From: JAAYCI01 sp964370045
GTDB taxonomy: Bacteria > Bacillota > Clostridia > Oscillospirales > Ruminococcaceae
DNA length: 59,237 nucleotides
Direction of reading: 5' to 3'
Assembly (NCBI GenBank): GCA_964370045.1
Contig: CAYJGZ010000016.1
Span: forward strand, 1 to 59,237
Below the pieces are notes generated by a model. That model saw only the letters and a program-made list of their open reading frames with translations. It had not been told where the DNA came from and did not search any database. This document shows, in pieces, positions 50,166 to 58,615 of the stretch; within the stretch, counting starts at the first letter, position 1; the number at the start of each line of letters is the position of its first letter. The position numbers were made by a program, and so were the translations under genes.

Positions 50166-50480
50166 TTACTTCGTTTTAATTTCGGTGATTTCTACCTTTG
50201 TGTAGGGCTGGCGGTGGCCCATGCGGCGCACGCTACCCTTTTTGGGCTTGTAGGTGATGATGTTCAGCTTTTTGCCCTTGCCGTTTTTGAGCAAAGTTCC
50301 CTCAACGGTAGCGCCTGCAACTGTGGGATTTCCCACGGTCACTTTGCCCTCTTCGCCGATGGCGAGAACCTCTTCAAAGCACAGGGTGTCTGTCTCTTCT
50401 GCGCAGAGCTTTTCGATAAAAATCACGTCGCCCTTTTGCACACGGTACTGCTTACCGCCTGTTTTGATTACTGCATACAT
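50166..50480 (-). CDS. rplU: Ribosomal protein bL21
   Basis: 104-residue large-subunit protein starting MYAVIKTGGKQYRVQKGD. The ATG at 50480 is chosen over the one at 50489 because it gives the standard N-terminus and a better distance to GGAG. The C-terminal GHRQPYTKVEITEI is typical. It is first of the rplU-rpmA unit with its own promoter and leader. Confidence 0.96.
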   Translation of the reverse strand: MYAVIKTGGKQYRVQKGDVIFIEKLCAEETDTLCFEEVLAIGEEGKVTVGNPTVAGATVEGTLLKNGKGKKLNIITYKPKKGSVRRMGHRQPYTKVEITEIKTK

Positions 50481-50489
50481 AAAAAACAT

Positions 50490-50594
50490 TCTCCATATTT
50501 TCAGTCTCGCTGGATGTGACGCTACAAAGTAGCGGCATCAAGGGTGGCTGCCCAAAAGGGAAGCACTTGCGAACCCGTCCCAAGCGGCTTTACA
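50490..50594 (-). promoter_or_regulatory. Probable L21 leader (autoregulatory 5' UTR)
   Basis: About 105 nt between the promoter and rplU. It contains a CCGCTAC-TTT-GTAGCG hairpin and a GC-rich paired region (GGGCAGCCACCC). Firmicutes rplU transcripts are known to carry an L21 leader at this place; I assign it by position and structure, not by a covariance match. Confidence 0.5.
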
Positions 50595-50624
50595 ACTATA
50601 CCACACGCACACATGCTGTGTCAA
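50595..50624 (-). promoter_or_regulatory. Sigma-A promoter for rplU-rpmA
   Basis: Consensus TTGACA, 18 nt, TATAGT on the minus strand. It is the strongest promoter seen in the window. Confidence 0.85.
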
Positions 50625-50633
50625 GGCTGGGGT

Positions 50634-50742
50634 AGTGGGTAAACGAAGTAATTTGTTTTTTTGCTATACCCCCGCCTTAGGCGGGGGTATAGCACTTTCT
50701 TCGTCCACTTAACGTATTCTAAATCACATCTATGTGTCCACT
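50634..50742. repeat. Family A palindromic element, copy 8
   Basis: The perfect hairpin GCTATACCCCCGCC and complement lie around TTA. The right terminus is AAATCACATCTATGTGTCCAC in the region 50720-50741; the left terminus is degenerate. It lies between the pheT end and the rplU promoter. Confidence 0.8.
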
Positions 50743-50744
50743 CA

Positions 50745-53150
50745 TCAAGAACGAAGTGTGACGCCGAGCGGCTCCAACTTTTGCAGGGATTTTGCGATGA
50801 TGGCATCCGCATCCGTGTCGGTGAGCGTGGCGCTTGCGTCTCGCAGCGTGAGGCTGTACGCAAGGCTCTTTTTGCCGATTTCCATCTTTTCGCCCGTGTA
50901 CACGTCAAAAAGCTGCAAAGCCTCCAGCCGAGCACCGCAGGCACTGCGCAGAGTGCTCTCCACCTCGGCGGCGGCAAGCTGCGCATCCATCACCAGCGCA
51001 AGGTCACGGCTTATGGCGGGGAAGCGGGGAAGTGTTTTGTACTGGGGCACATCGCCTGCGGCGGCGTAAAGCACGTCCCAGCTGAGCTGTGCCGCCACCA
51101 CCCGTGTTTTAATGTCGTAATTTTGCAGTACATTCGGGTGCACTTCGCCTATTGTACCCCACAAAAGCGGCTCGCTTTCGCCTTTTACATAAAGGTAAAT
51201 GTCCGCCGCGCGCCCCGGGTGGAATGTTGCGCCCTGCGTGTTGCGCTTTACTTCCCACCTGCCTGCAAATGCGGCGCTCAAAAGCTTCTCTGCAACACCC
51301 TTCAGCGCAAGATAGTCCCACTCGCCGCCGTACGCCGCCATCACAAGATGCTTTTCCTCTGTGGGCAGGCTCTCGGCGTTTTCGCTTGGCAGGTACACGG
51401 TAGCTTTTTCAAACACGGCGCACTCGGCGGTGCGAGCCGCCCAGTTGCGTGCGGCCACCTCCAAGATGCTGGGCAGTGCGGTGGTGCGCATTACGGAGGT
51501 CTCCTCGCCCAAGGGGTTCATCAGCCTTACGGGCGAGCGCAGCTTGTCCTCCTTTGGCAGAGCTATCATGTCAAAGCACTTGGGGCTGTAAAAACTGAAC
51601 GTTTGGCACTGCCACATTCCGCATCCCACAAGCGCACTCACGCACATTTCATCAAAGCGCTGGCGGTGGGTGGGCAGAGCCTTTGCACTGCCGCTGAGAA
51701 TGGTGGCAGGCAGTGTGTTGTAGCCCACAAAGCGGGCGACTTCCTCCGCTATATCGCAGTTTAGCGACATGTCCGCACGTGTGGTGGGAATGGTGAGCAC
51801 ATCGCCCTCTATGCCAAAGCCCAGCGGCTTTAATATGTCGGTCATCTGCTCTTTGGAAAGCTGTGTGCCCAAAAGCGTGTTTACCTTTTCGGGGCAAAGC
51901 GGAATGCTCTGCGCTGTGCGAGGGCTGGGGTATACGTCCAAAACGCCCCCGATGACATCCCCTGCGTTTAGCTCTACCACAAGCTCCAGTGCACGGCAAA
52001 GCGCAAGGCTTGCAAGGTTTGGGTCAAGGCCTTTTTCAAAGCGGCCGCTACTCTCGGTGCGAAGGCCCAACTTTTTGGAGGCACTGCGCACGGCAGGGCC
52101 GTCAAATGCCGCCGACTCAAACACTACCTTTTGGGTGGTGTCGTACACGCCCGAGTATTCGCCGCCCATCACGCCCGCAACGGCGATGGGTCCTTTTTCG
52201 TCCGCTATCACCATCATGTCGGCGCTGAGCGTGCGTGTAGCGCCGTCCAGCGTGACAATACCCTCGCCCTCGGTAGCGTTTCGCACGGTTATTTGGCCGC
52301 CGTTTACGTAGGCGTAGTCAAAGGCGTGCATGGGCTGGCCGTATTCCAGCATGACATAGTTTGTTATGTCCACAATGTTGTTTATGGGGCGCACGCCGGC
52401 ATGGCGCAGGCGGCGGCGCATCCACAGGGGGCTTTGCGCTATGCGCACGTTGTCCACCATGGCGGCGCTGTAACGCATACAGCTTTTTTCCGCCTTGATG
52501 CCAACGCTCAAAAGCTGCGAAATATCCCCCTCGCCCTTGGGCAGCTGCGGCTGTGTGTCCTCAAAAGGCACGCCGAAGGTGGCGGCCGCCTCCCGTGCAA
52601 GGCCCCGAACGCTTAGGCAGTCGGGGCGGTTGGGCGTAATCTCAAACTCAAACACAACCTCGTCCATGCCCAGCGCCACCGCCGCATCATCCCCCGGGGC
52701 GATGCCCTCCTGCGACAGCACCAAAATTCCGTCTTCGCACGCATCGGGGTAGTCGTTCAGCGTAAGGCCAAGCTCTCCGAGACTGCACAGCATACCATCA
52801 GATGCAACCCCACGCAGCTTGCCTTTTTTTATTTGGGTGCCGTTTGGCAGCTTTGCGCCGTGCAGTGCCACGGGGCAAATGTCGTTTTCTTTTAGGTTTT
52901 GTGCGCCCGTAACTATCTGCACGGGTTCGCCGTCTTTTGCGCCTATGTCCACCCGGCACACCCACAGGTGGTCGGAGTCTGCATGGCGCTCAAGGCTTGC
53001 AATTCTGCCTATTATAACGTTTTTTATGTTGTCACTCTCGCTTTGGAAATATTCCACCTTGCTGCCGGTCATTGTCATTTTTTCGGCAAACTCACGTGGG
53101 GTGGTGCTAAAAGGCGCAAAGCTCTGCGCCCAGCTTAGGGGCAATTTCAT
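50745..53150 (-). CDS. pheT: Phenylalanine-tRNA ligase beta subunit
   Basis: Large subunit of the (alpha-beta)2 synthetase, 801 residues, the normal bacterial length. The N-terminus is MKLPLSWAQSFAPF, with a tRNA-binding (EMAP-like) domain at about 40-150. Then come B3/B4 editing domain (FEITPNRPDCLSVRGLARE), B5 domain (about 400-475, TLLGTQLSKEQMTDILKPLGF), the catalytic-like core, and a C-terminal FDX-ACB anticodon-binding domain (ISRDLALVM). It is 161 bp after pheS; the interval contains a partial family B element that supplies its GGAG ribosome site. Confidence 0.97.
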   Translation of the reverse strand: MKLPLSWAQSFAPFSTTPREFAEKMTMTGSKVEYFQSESDNIKNVIIGRIASLERHADSDHLWVCRVDIGAKDGEPVQIVTGAQNLKENDICPVALHGAKLPNGTQIKKGKLRGVASDGMLCSLGELGLTLNDYPDACEDGILVLSQEGIAPGDDAAVALGMDEVVFEFEITPNRPDCLSVRGLAREAAATFGVPFEDTQPQLPKGEGDISQLLSVGIKAEKSCMRYSAAMVDNVRIAQSPLWMRRRLRHAGVRPINNIVDITNYVMLEYGQPMHAFDYAYVNGGQITVRNATEGEGIVTLDGATRTLSADMMVIADEKGPIAVAGVMGGEYSGVYDTTQKVVFESAAFDGPAVRSASKKLGLRTESSGRFEKGLDPNLASLALCRALELVVELNAGDVIGGVLDVYPSPRTAQSIPLCPEKVNTLLGTQLSKEQMTDILKPLGFGIEGDVLTIPTTRADMSLNCDIAEEVARFVGYNTLPATILSGSAKALPTHRQRFDEMCVSALVGCGMWQCQTFSFYSPKCFDMIALPKEDKLRSPVRLMNPLGEETSVMRTTALPSILEVAARNWAARTAECAVFEKATVYLPSENAESLPTEEKHLVMAAYGGEWDYLALKGVAEKLLSAAFAGRWEVKRNTQGATFHPGRAADIYLYVKGESEPLLWGTIGEVHPNVLQNYDIKTRVVAAQLSWDVLYAAAGDVPQYKTLPRFPAISRDLALVMDAQLAAAEVESTLRSACGARLEALQLFDVYTGEKMEIGKKSLAYSLTLRDASATLTDTDADAIIAKSLQKLEPLGVTLRS

Positions 53151-53153
53151 GGT

Positions 53154-53205
53154 AATGCTCCGTTCTGCCGCTTCGCATCGGCATAAAATTTAATTAAATA
53201 TGCGA
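53154..53205 (-). promoter_or_regulatory. Family B repeat, partial copy 3: leader of pheT
   Basis: The 3' half of the element: the GCATA/TATGC hairpin, the GCCG-ATGCGAAG-CGGC hairpin, and GGAGCATT ending 7 nt before the pheT ATG. The 5' ten-base-pair stem is absent or unrecognisable. It shows two substitutions in the linker (GGAATGG to AGAACGG). Confidence 0.65.
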
Positions 53206-53311
53206 TATGTCACTTGCTTATACTGAACGGTAAAATGAATAAAAATAACAAATCGCACGAAATATTGCATTCAGAGAGGCTTTGAAAATCCTTGTTTGCC
53301 AAAACCTCTGA

Positions 53312-54334
53312 TTAGGTAAACTGCTTTAGGAAACGCAGGTCGTTTTCAAAAAGCAGGCGCATGTCGTCTATGTCGTAGCGCATCAGCGTGATGCGCTCAA
53401 GGCCTATGCCAAACGCAAAGCCGGAGTAGACCTCGGGGTCTATGCCGCAGTTTTGCAGTACTTTTGGGTGCACCATGCCACAGCCCAGCATCTCTATCCA
53501 GCCCTCATGCTTGCACATGGAGCATCCCCTGCCACCACAGCGAAAACAGCTCATGTCCACCTCGGCGGAGGGCTCTGTGTACGCAAAATGGTGCGGCCTA
53601 AAGCGTGTTTTTGTGTCGGGGCCGTACAGCTGCTTGAAAAACATATCCAGCGTGCCCTTTAGGTCTGTAAAGGTTATTCCCTTGTCGATGGCCAGCCCCT
53701 CTATTTGGGTGAAAACAGGGCTGTGCGTGGCATCGGCGGCATCACTGCGGTACACCCTGCCGGGGCAGATGATGCGAATGGGCGGCTTTTGCTCTAACAT
53801 CGTGCGTATTTGCACGGGGCTTGTCTGGGTGCGTAGCAGGATGTTCTCGGTGATGTAAAACGTGTCCTGCGTGTCACGTGAGGGATGGCTTTTGGGCATG
53901 TTGAGCATCTCAAAGTTGTACTTGTCATGCTCCACCTCAGGCCCCGTGACAACATCAAAGCCCATGCCCAAAAATATATCCGAAAGCTCGGCCAGCACCT
54001 TGTCTAAGGGGTGCATACCGCCCAGCTTTGGGGCGGTGCCGGGGAGGGTTACGTCAATGCTTTCTGCGGCAAGGCGCTCTTTTTGTGCGGCAGATGCAAG
54101 CTCACTCTTGTGGGAGGCCAGCGCCTCCTCCAGTGCGTTTCGCACGTCGTTTGCAAGTGCGCCCATGGCGGGGCGCTCCTCTGCCGAGAGCTTGCCCATC
54201 TGCTTTAATATGGCGGTGACTTCGCCCTTTTTGCCCAAAAAGCGCACTCGCACGGCCTCAAGCTCCGCCTCGTTTGCTGCGGAAGAAATTTGACTTAGTG
54301 CGTCGGTACGTATCTGTTCCAGTGCTTGTTTCAT
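53312..54334 (-). CDS. pheS: Phenylalanine-tRNA ligase alpha subunit
   Basis: Catalytic subunit, 340 residues from the ATG at 54334 (AGGA upstream; the longer frame adds 16 unrelated residues). An N-terminal coiled coil precedes the class II core. Motif 2 is GRVYRSDAADATHSPVFTQIEGLAID and motif 3 FAFGIGLERITLMRYDIDD; both are split here for quoting but intact. A Cys-rich FRCGGRGCSMCKHEGWIE segment lies in the insertion. It is controlled by the T-box leader upstream. Confidence 0.97.
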   Translation of the reverse strand: MKQALEQIRTDALSQISSAANEAELEAVRVRFLGKKGEVTAILKQMGKLSAEERPAMGALANDVRNALEEALASHKSELASAAQKERLAAESIDVTLPGTAPKLGGMHPLDKVLAELSDIFLGMGFDVVTGPEVEHDKYNFEMLNMPKSHPSRDTQDTFYITENILLRTQTSPVQIRTMLEQKPPIRIICPGRVYRSDAADATHSPVFTQIEGLAIDKGITFTDLKGTLDMFFKQLYGPDTKTRFRPHHFAYTEPSAEVDMSCFRCGGRGCSMCKHEGWIEMLGCGMVHPKVLQNCGIDPEVYSGFAFGIGLERITLMRYDIDDMRLLFENDLRFLKQFT

Positions 54335-54439
54335 TTTTTCACATCCTATTGGTTTACGTTTAAGGTCGGTGGTTGAATACATAAGGTAATTGAGTGGTGC
54401 TAATATACTAACTGTATGGATTTTGGAATGGTTAGACTA

Positions 54440-54731
54440 TAAAAAAATAAAAGCTCCGCCCCACAAAAATGGGACGAAGCGTATGCTCCGCGGTACCACC
54501 CAAGCTACTTGTCGGCTTGGCACATCTGTGAAGTTTGTGCCGATGCCAAAGGACAAGCCCTCTGCGCCCGTTTAACGGTGGGAGGCCGTTTTCGCCTACA
54601 AGCGCAGCTGCGCCTTCAGCAAAACCGCTCGAAAGGGAACTTCACACACTATACCCACGAAAACCTTTCAGCCAAGGGCTTTCTCTCTTGGGAGGGCAGG
54701 GCGGCTACTTTCCTTTGTCAATGCGTTTGCA
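54440..54731 (-). promoter_or_regulatory. T-box riboswitch leader of pheST
   Basis: The minus strand carries the T-box core TGGGTGGTACCGCGG (54488-54502), followed by the terminator stem GCTTCGTCCCA/TGGGGCGGAGC with a T-run at 54440-54480. Upstream are the stem I features, with AGTA near the 5' end, an AGAGAGAAAGCC region, and GAAGTTCCC in the specifier loop, where TTC matches phenylalanine. Uncharged tRNA-Phe is expected to favour read-through. Confidence 0.9.
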
Positions 54732-54737
54732 CAGTGA

Positions 54738-54766
54738 AGTATATCACCATAAAAGAAATTTGGCAA
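54738..54766 (-). promoter_or_regulatory. Sigma-A promoter of the pheST T-box transcript
   Basis: TTGCCA, 17 nt, TATACT on the minus strand; transcription would start just before the T-box stem I. Confidence 0.8.
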
Positions 54767-54785
54767 GTTTTTTTGGTGGATGGCG

Positions 54786-54898
54786 GTGTCAAAACGCGAT
54801 GATTTAGAATGTTAGGTGCGAGAAGAAGGCGCTATACCCTCCCCGCCGCAGGCGGGGAGGGTATAGCAAAAAAACTTAATCACCTCGATGTGTTCACT
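54786..54898. repeat. Family A palindromic element, copy 9
   Basis: The perfect hairpin GCTATACCCTCCCCGCC and complement lie around GCA. The left arm has GATGATTTAGAATG and GTGCGAGAAGAAGG, the right arm TTAATCACCTCGATGTGTTCAC. Confidence 0.85.
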
Positions 54899-54953
54899 CT
54901 CTGGCGGATGGGGGTGTGGAGATGCTGCCTTCTTTATGTCCCCTGCGGATGTG

Positions 54954-54962
54954 TGGTATAAT
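54954..54962 (+). promoter_or_regulatory. Extended -10 promoter for acpS
   Basis: TGG-TATAAT about 30 bp before the acpS ATG, close enough for a short leader. No clear -35. Confidence 0.5.
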
Positions 54963-54992
54963 AGAGTGCAATAAATCATCGGAGGGCAGGGC

Positions 54993-55373
54993 ATGATTTT
55001 CGGCATCGGGGTGGACTGTGTAAATGTTGAGCGTATCGCAAAAAGTATGCAGAGGGAACATTTTGTGCAAAGGGTGTTCAGCGCAGGGGAGCAAGCGCAC
55101 ATTAAAAGCCTTGCGAGCGACGCACAAATGCGGCAGACAGCCGCCGCAAACTTTGCCGCAAAGGAAGCATTCCTAAAGGCGGCAGGGGTGGGGCTGGGTG
55201 GCTTTGCGCTTTCGGATGTTGCGGCATTGCGCAAAAAAAGCGGAGCGCCCTACTATGAGCTTTTTGGCAGTGCGGCGGAGTTTTTGGCACAAAATAATCT
55301 TTCGGCACACCTGTCGCTCACGCATGAGGGGGGCATCGCCACCGCCTTTGCGGTGCTGGAAAAGTGTACGTAA
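54993..55373 (+). CDS. acpS: Holo-[acyl-carrier-protein] synthase
   Basis: Transfers 4'-phosphopantetheine from CoA to acyl carrier protein. It has 126 residues; the Mg-binding Asp8 (GIGVDCV) and Glu58 (FAAKEAF) are present, as is KAAGVGLGG. GGAGGGCAGGGC precedes the ATG. It is flanked by family A copies 9 and 10 and is a single-gene unit. Confidence 0.94.
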   Translation: MIFGIGVDCVNVERIAKSMQREHFVQRVFSAGEQAHIKSLASDAQMRQTAAANFAAKEAFLKAAGVGLGGFALSDVAALRKKSGAPYYELFGSAAEFLAQNNLSAHLSLTHEGGIATAFAVLEKCT

Positions 55374-55398
55374 CAGAGTGCTTGTTTGAATGTTGTAG

Positions 55399-55500
55399 GT
55401 GTGGACAAAAGTGTTAGGTTGTCTTTTGATACATCTTTCCCCACACCTATGGCGTGGGGAAAGATGTATCGGCTTCTTTAGTATTTGATGCGTAGCGTCG
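55399..55500. repeat. Family A palindromic element, copy 10
   Basis: The central hairpin at 55428-55470 is the longest of the family: GATACATCTTTCCCCAC and GTGGGGAAAGATGTATC flank ACCTATGGC. The left terminus is GTGTGGACA and the right arm is degenerate. Confidence 0.75.
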
Positions 55501-55533
55501 TTGCCTTTAGCAACGCACTTATTCGGACAAGGC

Positions 55534-56904
55534 TCAACCATTTAGCATCATGTGTGCGCATTTGTATATATCGCCGCACCCCAGCGTGAGGACAATATCG
55601 CCTGCCTTAGCGTGCGTCATCACGTAGTCGGCCACCTCACGCTGTGTCTCAAACCAAACGCTACCCGGTATTTTTTTTGCGAGGTGCTCGGTGGTGATGT
55701 CGTAGTCCTCCGCCTTTTCACGTGAGCCCATTATGGCGGTCATCACCACACGGTCCGCAAGGCTTAACGATGCCGCAAAGTCGTCTAACAGTGCGCTTGT
55801 GCGTGTGTAGGTGAACGGCTGGTGCACAGCCCACACAGTGGGCTGTGGGTGCATCCTGCGTGCGGCACAGAGTGTCGCCGAAATTTCGGCGGGGTGGTGT
55901 GCATAATCGTCCACAATCATCACGCCGTCCTTTTCGCCCAGTAGCTCAAAGCGCCGCCCCATGCCCGAAAAAGCGTACAGACCCTCCTCGCACTGCTCAA
56001 AGCTTGCGCCCAGTAGCATACAGCCTGCGCACGCCGCCAATGCGTTGTATATGTTGTGCTCGCCCGGGCAGCCAAGCTTTATTTTGCCCAGTGCTACGCC
56101 ATCTTTTTGCAACGTGAACGCCCAAAATGCAGGCCTGTGCTCGTGCACGTCGCACGCACGCAGGGTGCACCCCTCGCCCATGCCAAAGCTAAGCAGTGGC
56201 AAGCCCAGTCCGTTTACAACATCGGCGCTGTGTGCATCATCGCCGTTGTAAATGACGGTACTCGTAGCGGCGGAGCAAAATGTCCTAAAGGATGCCTTTA
56301 GGTTGTCCATGTTGCCGAAGAACTCGAGATGGTCCGCATCTACGTTTAATAAAACAGCGATAGAGGGCGAAATTTTGTGGTAGGTGTTGTTGTACTCGCA
56401 CGCCTCCGCAATGAAATGCTCGCCGCTTCCTGCCTTGCCGTAGCCGTCTATCAGCGGAAGCTTTCCACCTATAACAGCGCCGGGGCGCATGTCGGCCATT
56501 TCAAGTATCTGCATTGCCATGCCGCTTGCGGTGGTCTTGCCGTGCGTGCCCGCAAACGCCAGTGTCTGCCGATATAGCCCTGCCACGTACCCCAAAAGCA
56601 CACTGCGCTCTACGCACGGAATGGAAAGGCGCTGCGCCTCACACCGCTCGGGGTTGTCCTCGCTGATGGCGGCGGAGTACACCACAAGCTGTGCACCGTG
56701 CACGTTTTCGGCACGCTGGCCGATTATCACGTTTACGCCCATGCGCCGCTCGCTGTCCAAAATAGCGCCCTCGTTTACGTCGCTGCCGCTTATGGTGTGC
56801 CCCTGTGCGTGCAATATCTGCACCAGCGGATACATGCCGCTGCCGCCCACCCCAACAAAGTGGACATGTGCGGAATTTTGTAGAATTGTTTTCAAATCTG
56901 CCAC
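55534..56904 (-). CDS. murC: UDP-N-acetylmuramate-L-alanine ligase
   Basis: Adds L-Ala to UDP-MurNAc in peptidoglycan synthesis. It has 456 residues from a GTG at 56904 with AGGTG 8 nt upstream. The nucleotide-sugar loop is FVGVGGSGM, the ATP loop AGTHGKTTASGM, and IVDDYAHHPAEI is the characteristic MurC motif; ends near LTLGCGDIYK. It stands alone rather than in a dcw cluster. Confidence 0.97.
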   Translation of the reverse strand: MADLKTILQNSAHVHFVGVGGSGMYPLVQILHAQGHTISGSDVNEGAILDSERRMGVNVIIGQRAENVHGAQLVVYSAAISEDNPERCEAQRLSIPCVERSVLLGYVAGLYRQTLAFAGTHGKTTASGMAMQILEMADMRPGAVIGGKLPLIDGYGKAGSGEHFIAEACEYNNTYHKISPSIAVLLNVDADHLEFFGNMDNLKASFRTFCSAATSTVIYNGDDAHSADVVNGLGLPLLSFGMGEGCTLRACDVHEHRPAFWAFTLQKDGVALGKIKLGCPGEHNIYNALAACAGCMLLGASFEQCEEGLYAFSGMGRRFELLGEKDGVMIVDDYAHHPAEISATLCAARRMHPQPTVWAVHQPFTYTRTSALLDDFAASLSLADRVVMTAIMGSREKAEDYDITTEHLAKKIPGSVWFETQREVADYVMTHAKAGDIVLTLGCGDIYKCAHMMLNG

Positions 56905-56958
56905 TGCAAAAGCACCTCACATGAAGTTTTTATGGTAAAATGATAATGAAAAATCTCG

Positions 56959-57070
56959 GGTGTGGACAAACGAAGTAATTTAGTTTTTTGCCACATCCCC
57001 CCGCCGCAGGTGGGTGGGTGGCTCCTCTTCTTGCGCTTAACGTAGTCCAAATCACCTCTGGGTGGCCACT
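56959..57070. repeat. Family A palindromic element, copy 11
   Basis: The termini GTGTGGACA and GGTGGCCAC and an arm AACGTAGTCCAAATCACC fit the family; the central hairpin is degenerate (GCCACATCCCC against GGTGGGTGGC). It lies in the divergent murC/cca interval. Confidence 0.7.
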
Positions 57071-57148
57071 CCCAAAAGCTCTTGTAAACAAGAGTATAGC
57101 ATAACACGAAAAACAATTCACTACACACTGCATAAAAGGGGAACACAA

Positions 57149-58423
57149 ATGTTTTTGCCACTGCCGGAGAATGTACAGAGCATAATGCGTGAGATTTCAC
57201 GTGCAGGGGGCAGTTCGTGGGTGGTGGGGGGAGCGGTGCGGGATTTACTGCTGGGCAAGGCACCCACCGACTGGGACTTTGCTGCGACACTCACACCGAC
57301 ACAGCTGCTAAAGCTGTTCCCTGCGGCAAAGCAGATAGGTGGAAACTGCGGCACGGTGAGCCTTTCTCCTGCTGAAAACAGCACAAATGATAAAAGCACA
57401 ACAGCGCAAAACGCAGGTGAAGTAAAAGCTGATGGTATTAAAACAGGTAAAATATACACATCGGATAAAATTACAGGTGATATAAGCTACGAAATAACGC
57501 CCTGTCGCACAGAAAGCGGCTATTCCGACGCAAGACACCCCGATGAAGTGCAGTTTGTGCCGAGCATCCTGCTGGATTTGGCACGCAGGGATTTTACTGT
57601 GAACGCCATGGCGTACGACGGCGAAATACTCATAGACCCGTTTGGAGGGCAAAGTGATGTGCACAGCAGAATTTTGCGCTGTGTGGGCAAGCCTTCTGTG
57701 CGCTTTAGGGAGGATGCACTGCGCATTTTGCGGCTGTTTCGCCTTTCAGCACAGCTGAATTTTACGGTGGACTGGCACACATTTTGCGCCGCTAAAAGCT
57801 TTATGCACAGCATATCTTTTTTGCCGTCCGAGCGGGTGCTGAGCGAAATAAACCGCATACTTATGGGCGAAAAGCCGCAGGTGCTTTGCGGCATCATCGC
57901 AAGCGGAGGGCTTTCGGCGTATGGGTTTCATTTTGCACCCTCCTTGGAGGCGCTGGCGAGCGTGCCGCAAAACTTGCTGTGCAGGTGGTGGGCGCTGATA
58001 GCGATGTGCGGTGCACAGCCGCAGGCGGTGGGGAAGGCGTTCGGCTTTTCGCGGGGCATGGTGGAAAGGCTGAACACCTGCTTTGCGCTCTACCGCAAAG
58101 GACCCTGCCAAAGCACTGTACAGCTTAAAATGAAGATGAGCGGAACAAAGCTTGACTATGAGCTCATCGCAAGGACGTTTGCGGCGGTGTCGCCGCCCTA
58201 TGCGGCAGAGCCTGCGTTTTTTGCCTCGGTGTGTGCAAACGGCGAGCCGTACCGCCTGAGCGAGCTTGCGATAAACGGGGATATTCTTCGCCAAGAGGGC
58301 ATCACGGGCGAAAAGTGTGGCCTTGTGCTGAACGCACTTTTGCGCCTGGTGATAAAAAACCCAAAGCTGAACGAGGAGAGTGTTTTGCGAAAGATTGCTA
58401 GAAATATTTGGGAGATATTGTAG
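57149..58423 (+). CDS. cca: CCA tRNA nucleotidyltransferase
   Basis: Adds or repairs the tRNA 3' CCA end, 424 residues. The polymerase-beta-type head has GGAVRD (about 27-32), DWD at 41-43 and RRDFTVNAMAYD (about 146-157). Residues about 74-112 are a Lys/Thr/Ser/Asn-rich insertion between the GTVSL strand and the YEITPCRTESGY segment where relatives have only a few residues. AAAAGGGGAA precedes the ATG. Both tRNA genes here encode CCA, so repair may be the main job. Confidence 0.92.
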   Translation: MFLPLPENVQSIMREISRAGGSSWVVGGAVRDLLLGKAPTDWDFAATLTPTQLLKLFPAAKQIGGNCGTVSLSPAENSTNDKSTTAQNAGEVKADGIKTGKIYTSDKITGDISYEITPCRTESGYSDARHPDEVQFVPSILLDLARRDFTVNAMAYDGEILIDPFGGQSDVHSRILRCVGKPSVRFREDALRILRLFRLSAQLNFTVDWHTFCAAKSFMHSISFLPSERVLSEINRILMGEKPQVLCGIIASGGLSAYGFHFAPSLEALASVPQNLLCRWWALIAMCGAQPQAVGKAFGFSRGMVERLNTCFALYRKGPCQSTVQLKMKMSGTKLDYELIARTFAAVSPPYAAEPAFFASVCANGEPYRLSELAINGDILRQEGITGEKCGLVLNALLRLVIKNPKLNEESVLRKIARNIWEIL

Positions 58424-58547
58424 CGTAAATGTGCGCTCTACTGTTGTAATGCTTTTGCCTACACCCCCCACCTTTGTGCGATATTACCCTATTTTCTGCT
58501 TGAGCAAGCATATTTTTAGGCAAAGAATTAAAAGAGGTGTGTTGCAC

Positions 58548-58576
58548 TTGTGGGGGCAAGCATACTGTGATATAGT
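58548..58576 (+). promoter_or_regulatory. Sigma-A promoter of the ACT-domain gene
   Basis: TTGTGG, 17 nt, TATAGT, about 40 bp before the start codon. Confidence 0.7.
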
Positions 58577-58615
58577 AAATTTTGTAAATACAAATGTGTC
58601 TGTGGGGTGTACAAT

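Noticed and set aside
1021..57000. Insertion sequences or prophage genes
   Set aside because: No transposase, integrase or phage protein was recognised in any frame of the window.
26503..57020. Family A hairpins as ordinary intrinsic terminators
   Set aside because: They lack consistent T-runs, are much larger than terminators and have conserved flanking arms on both sides.
26480..57070. CRISPR array
   Set aside because: The repeated palindromes are scattered kilobases apart between genes, without spacer-repeat periodicity or cas genes.
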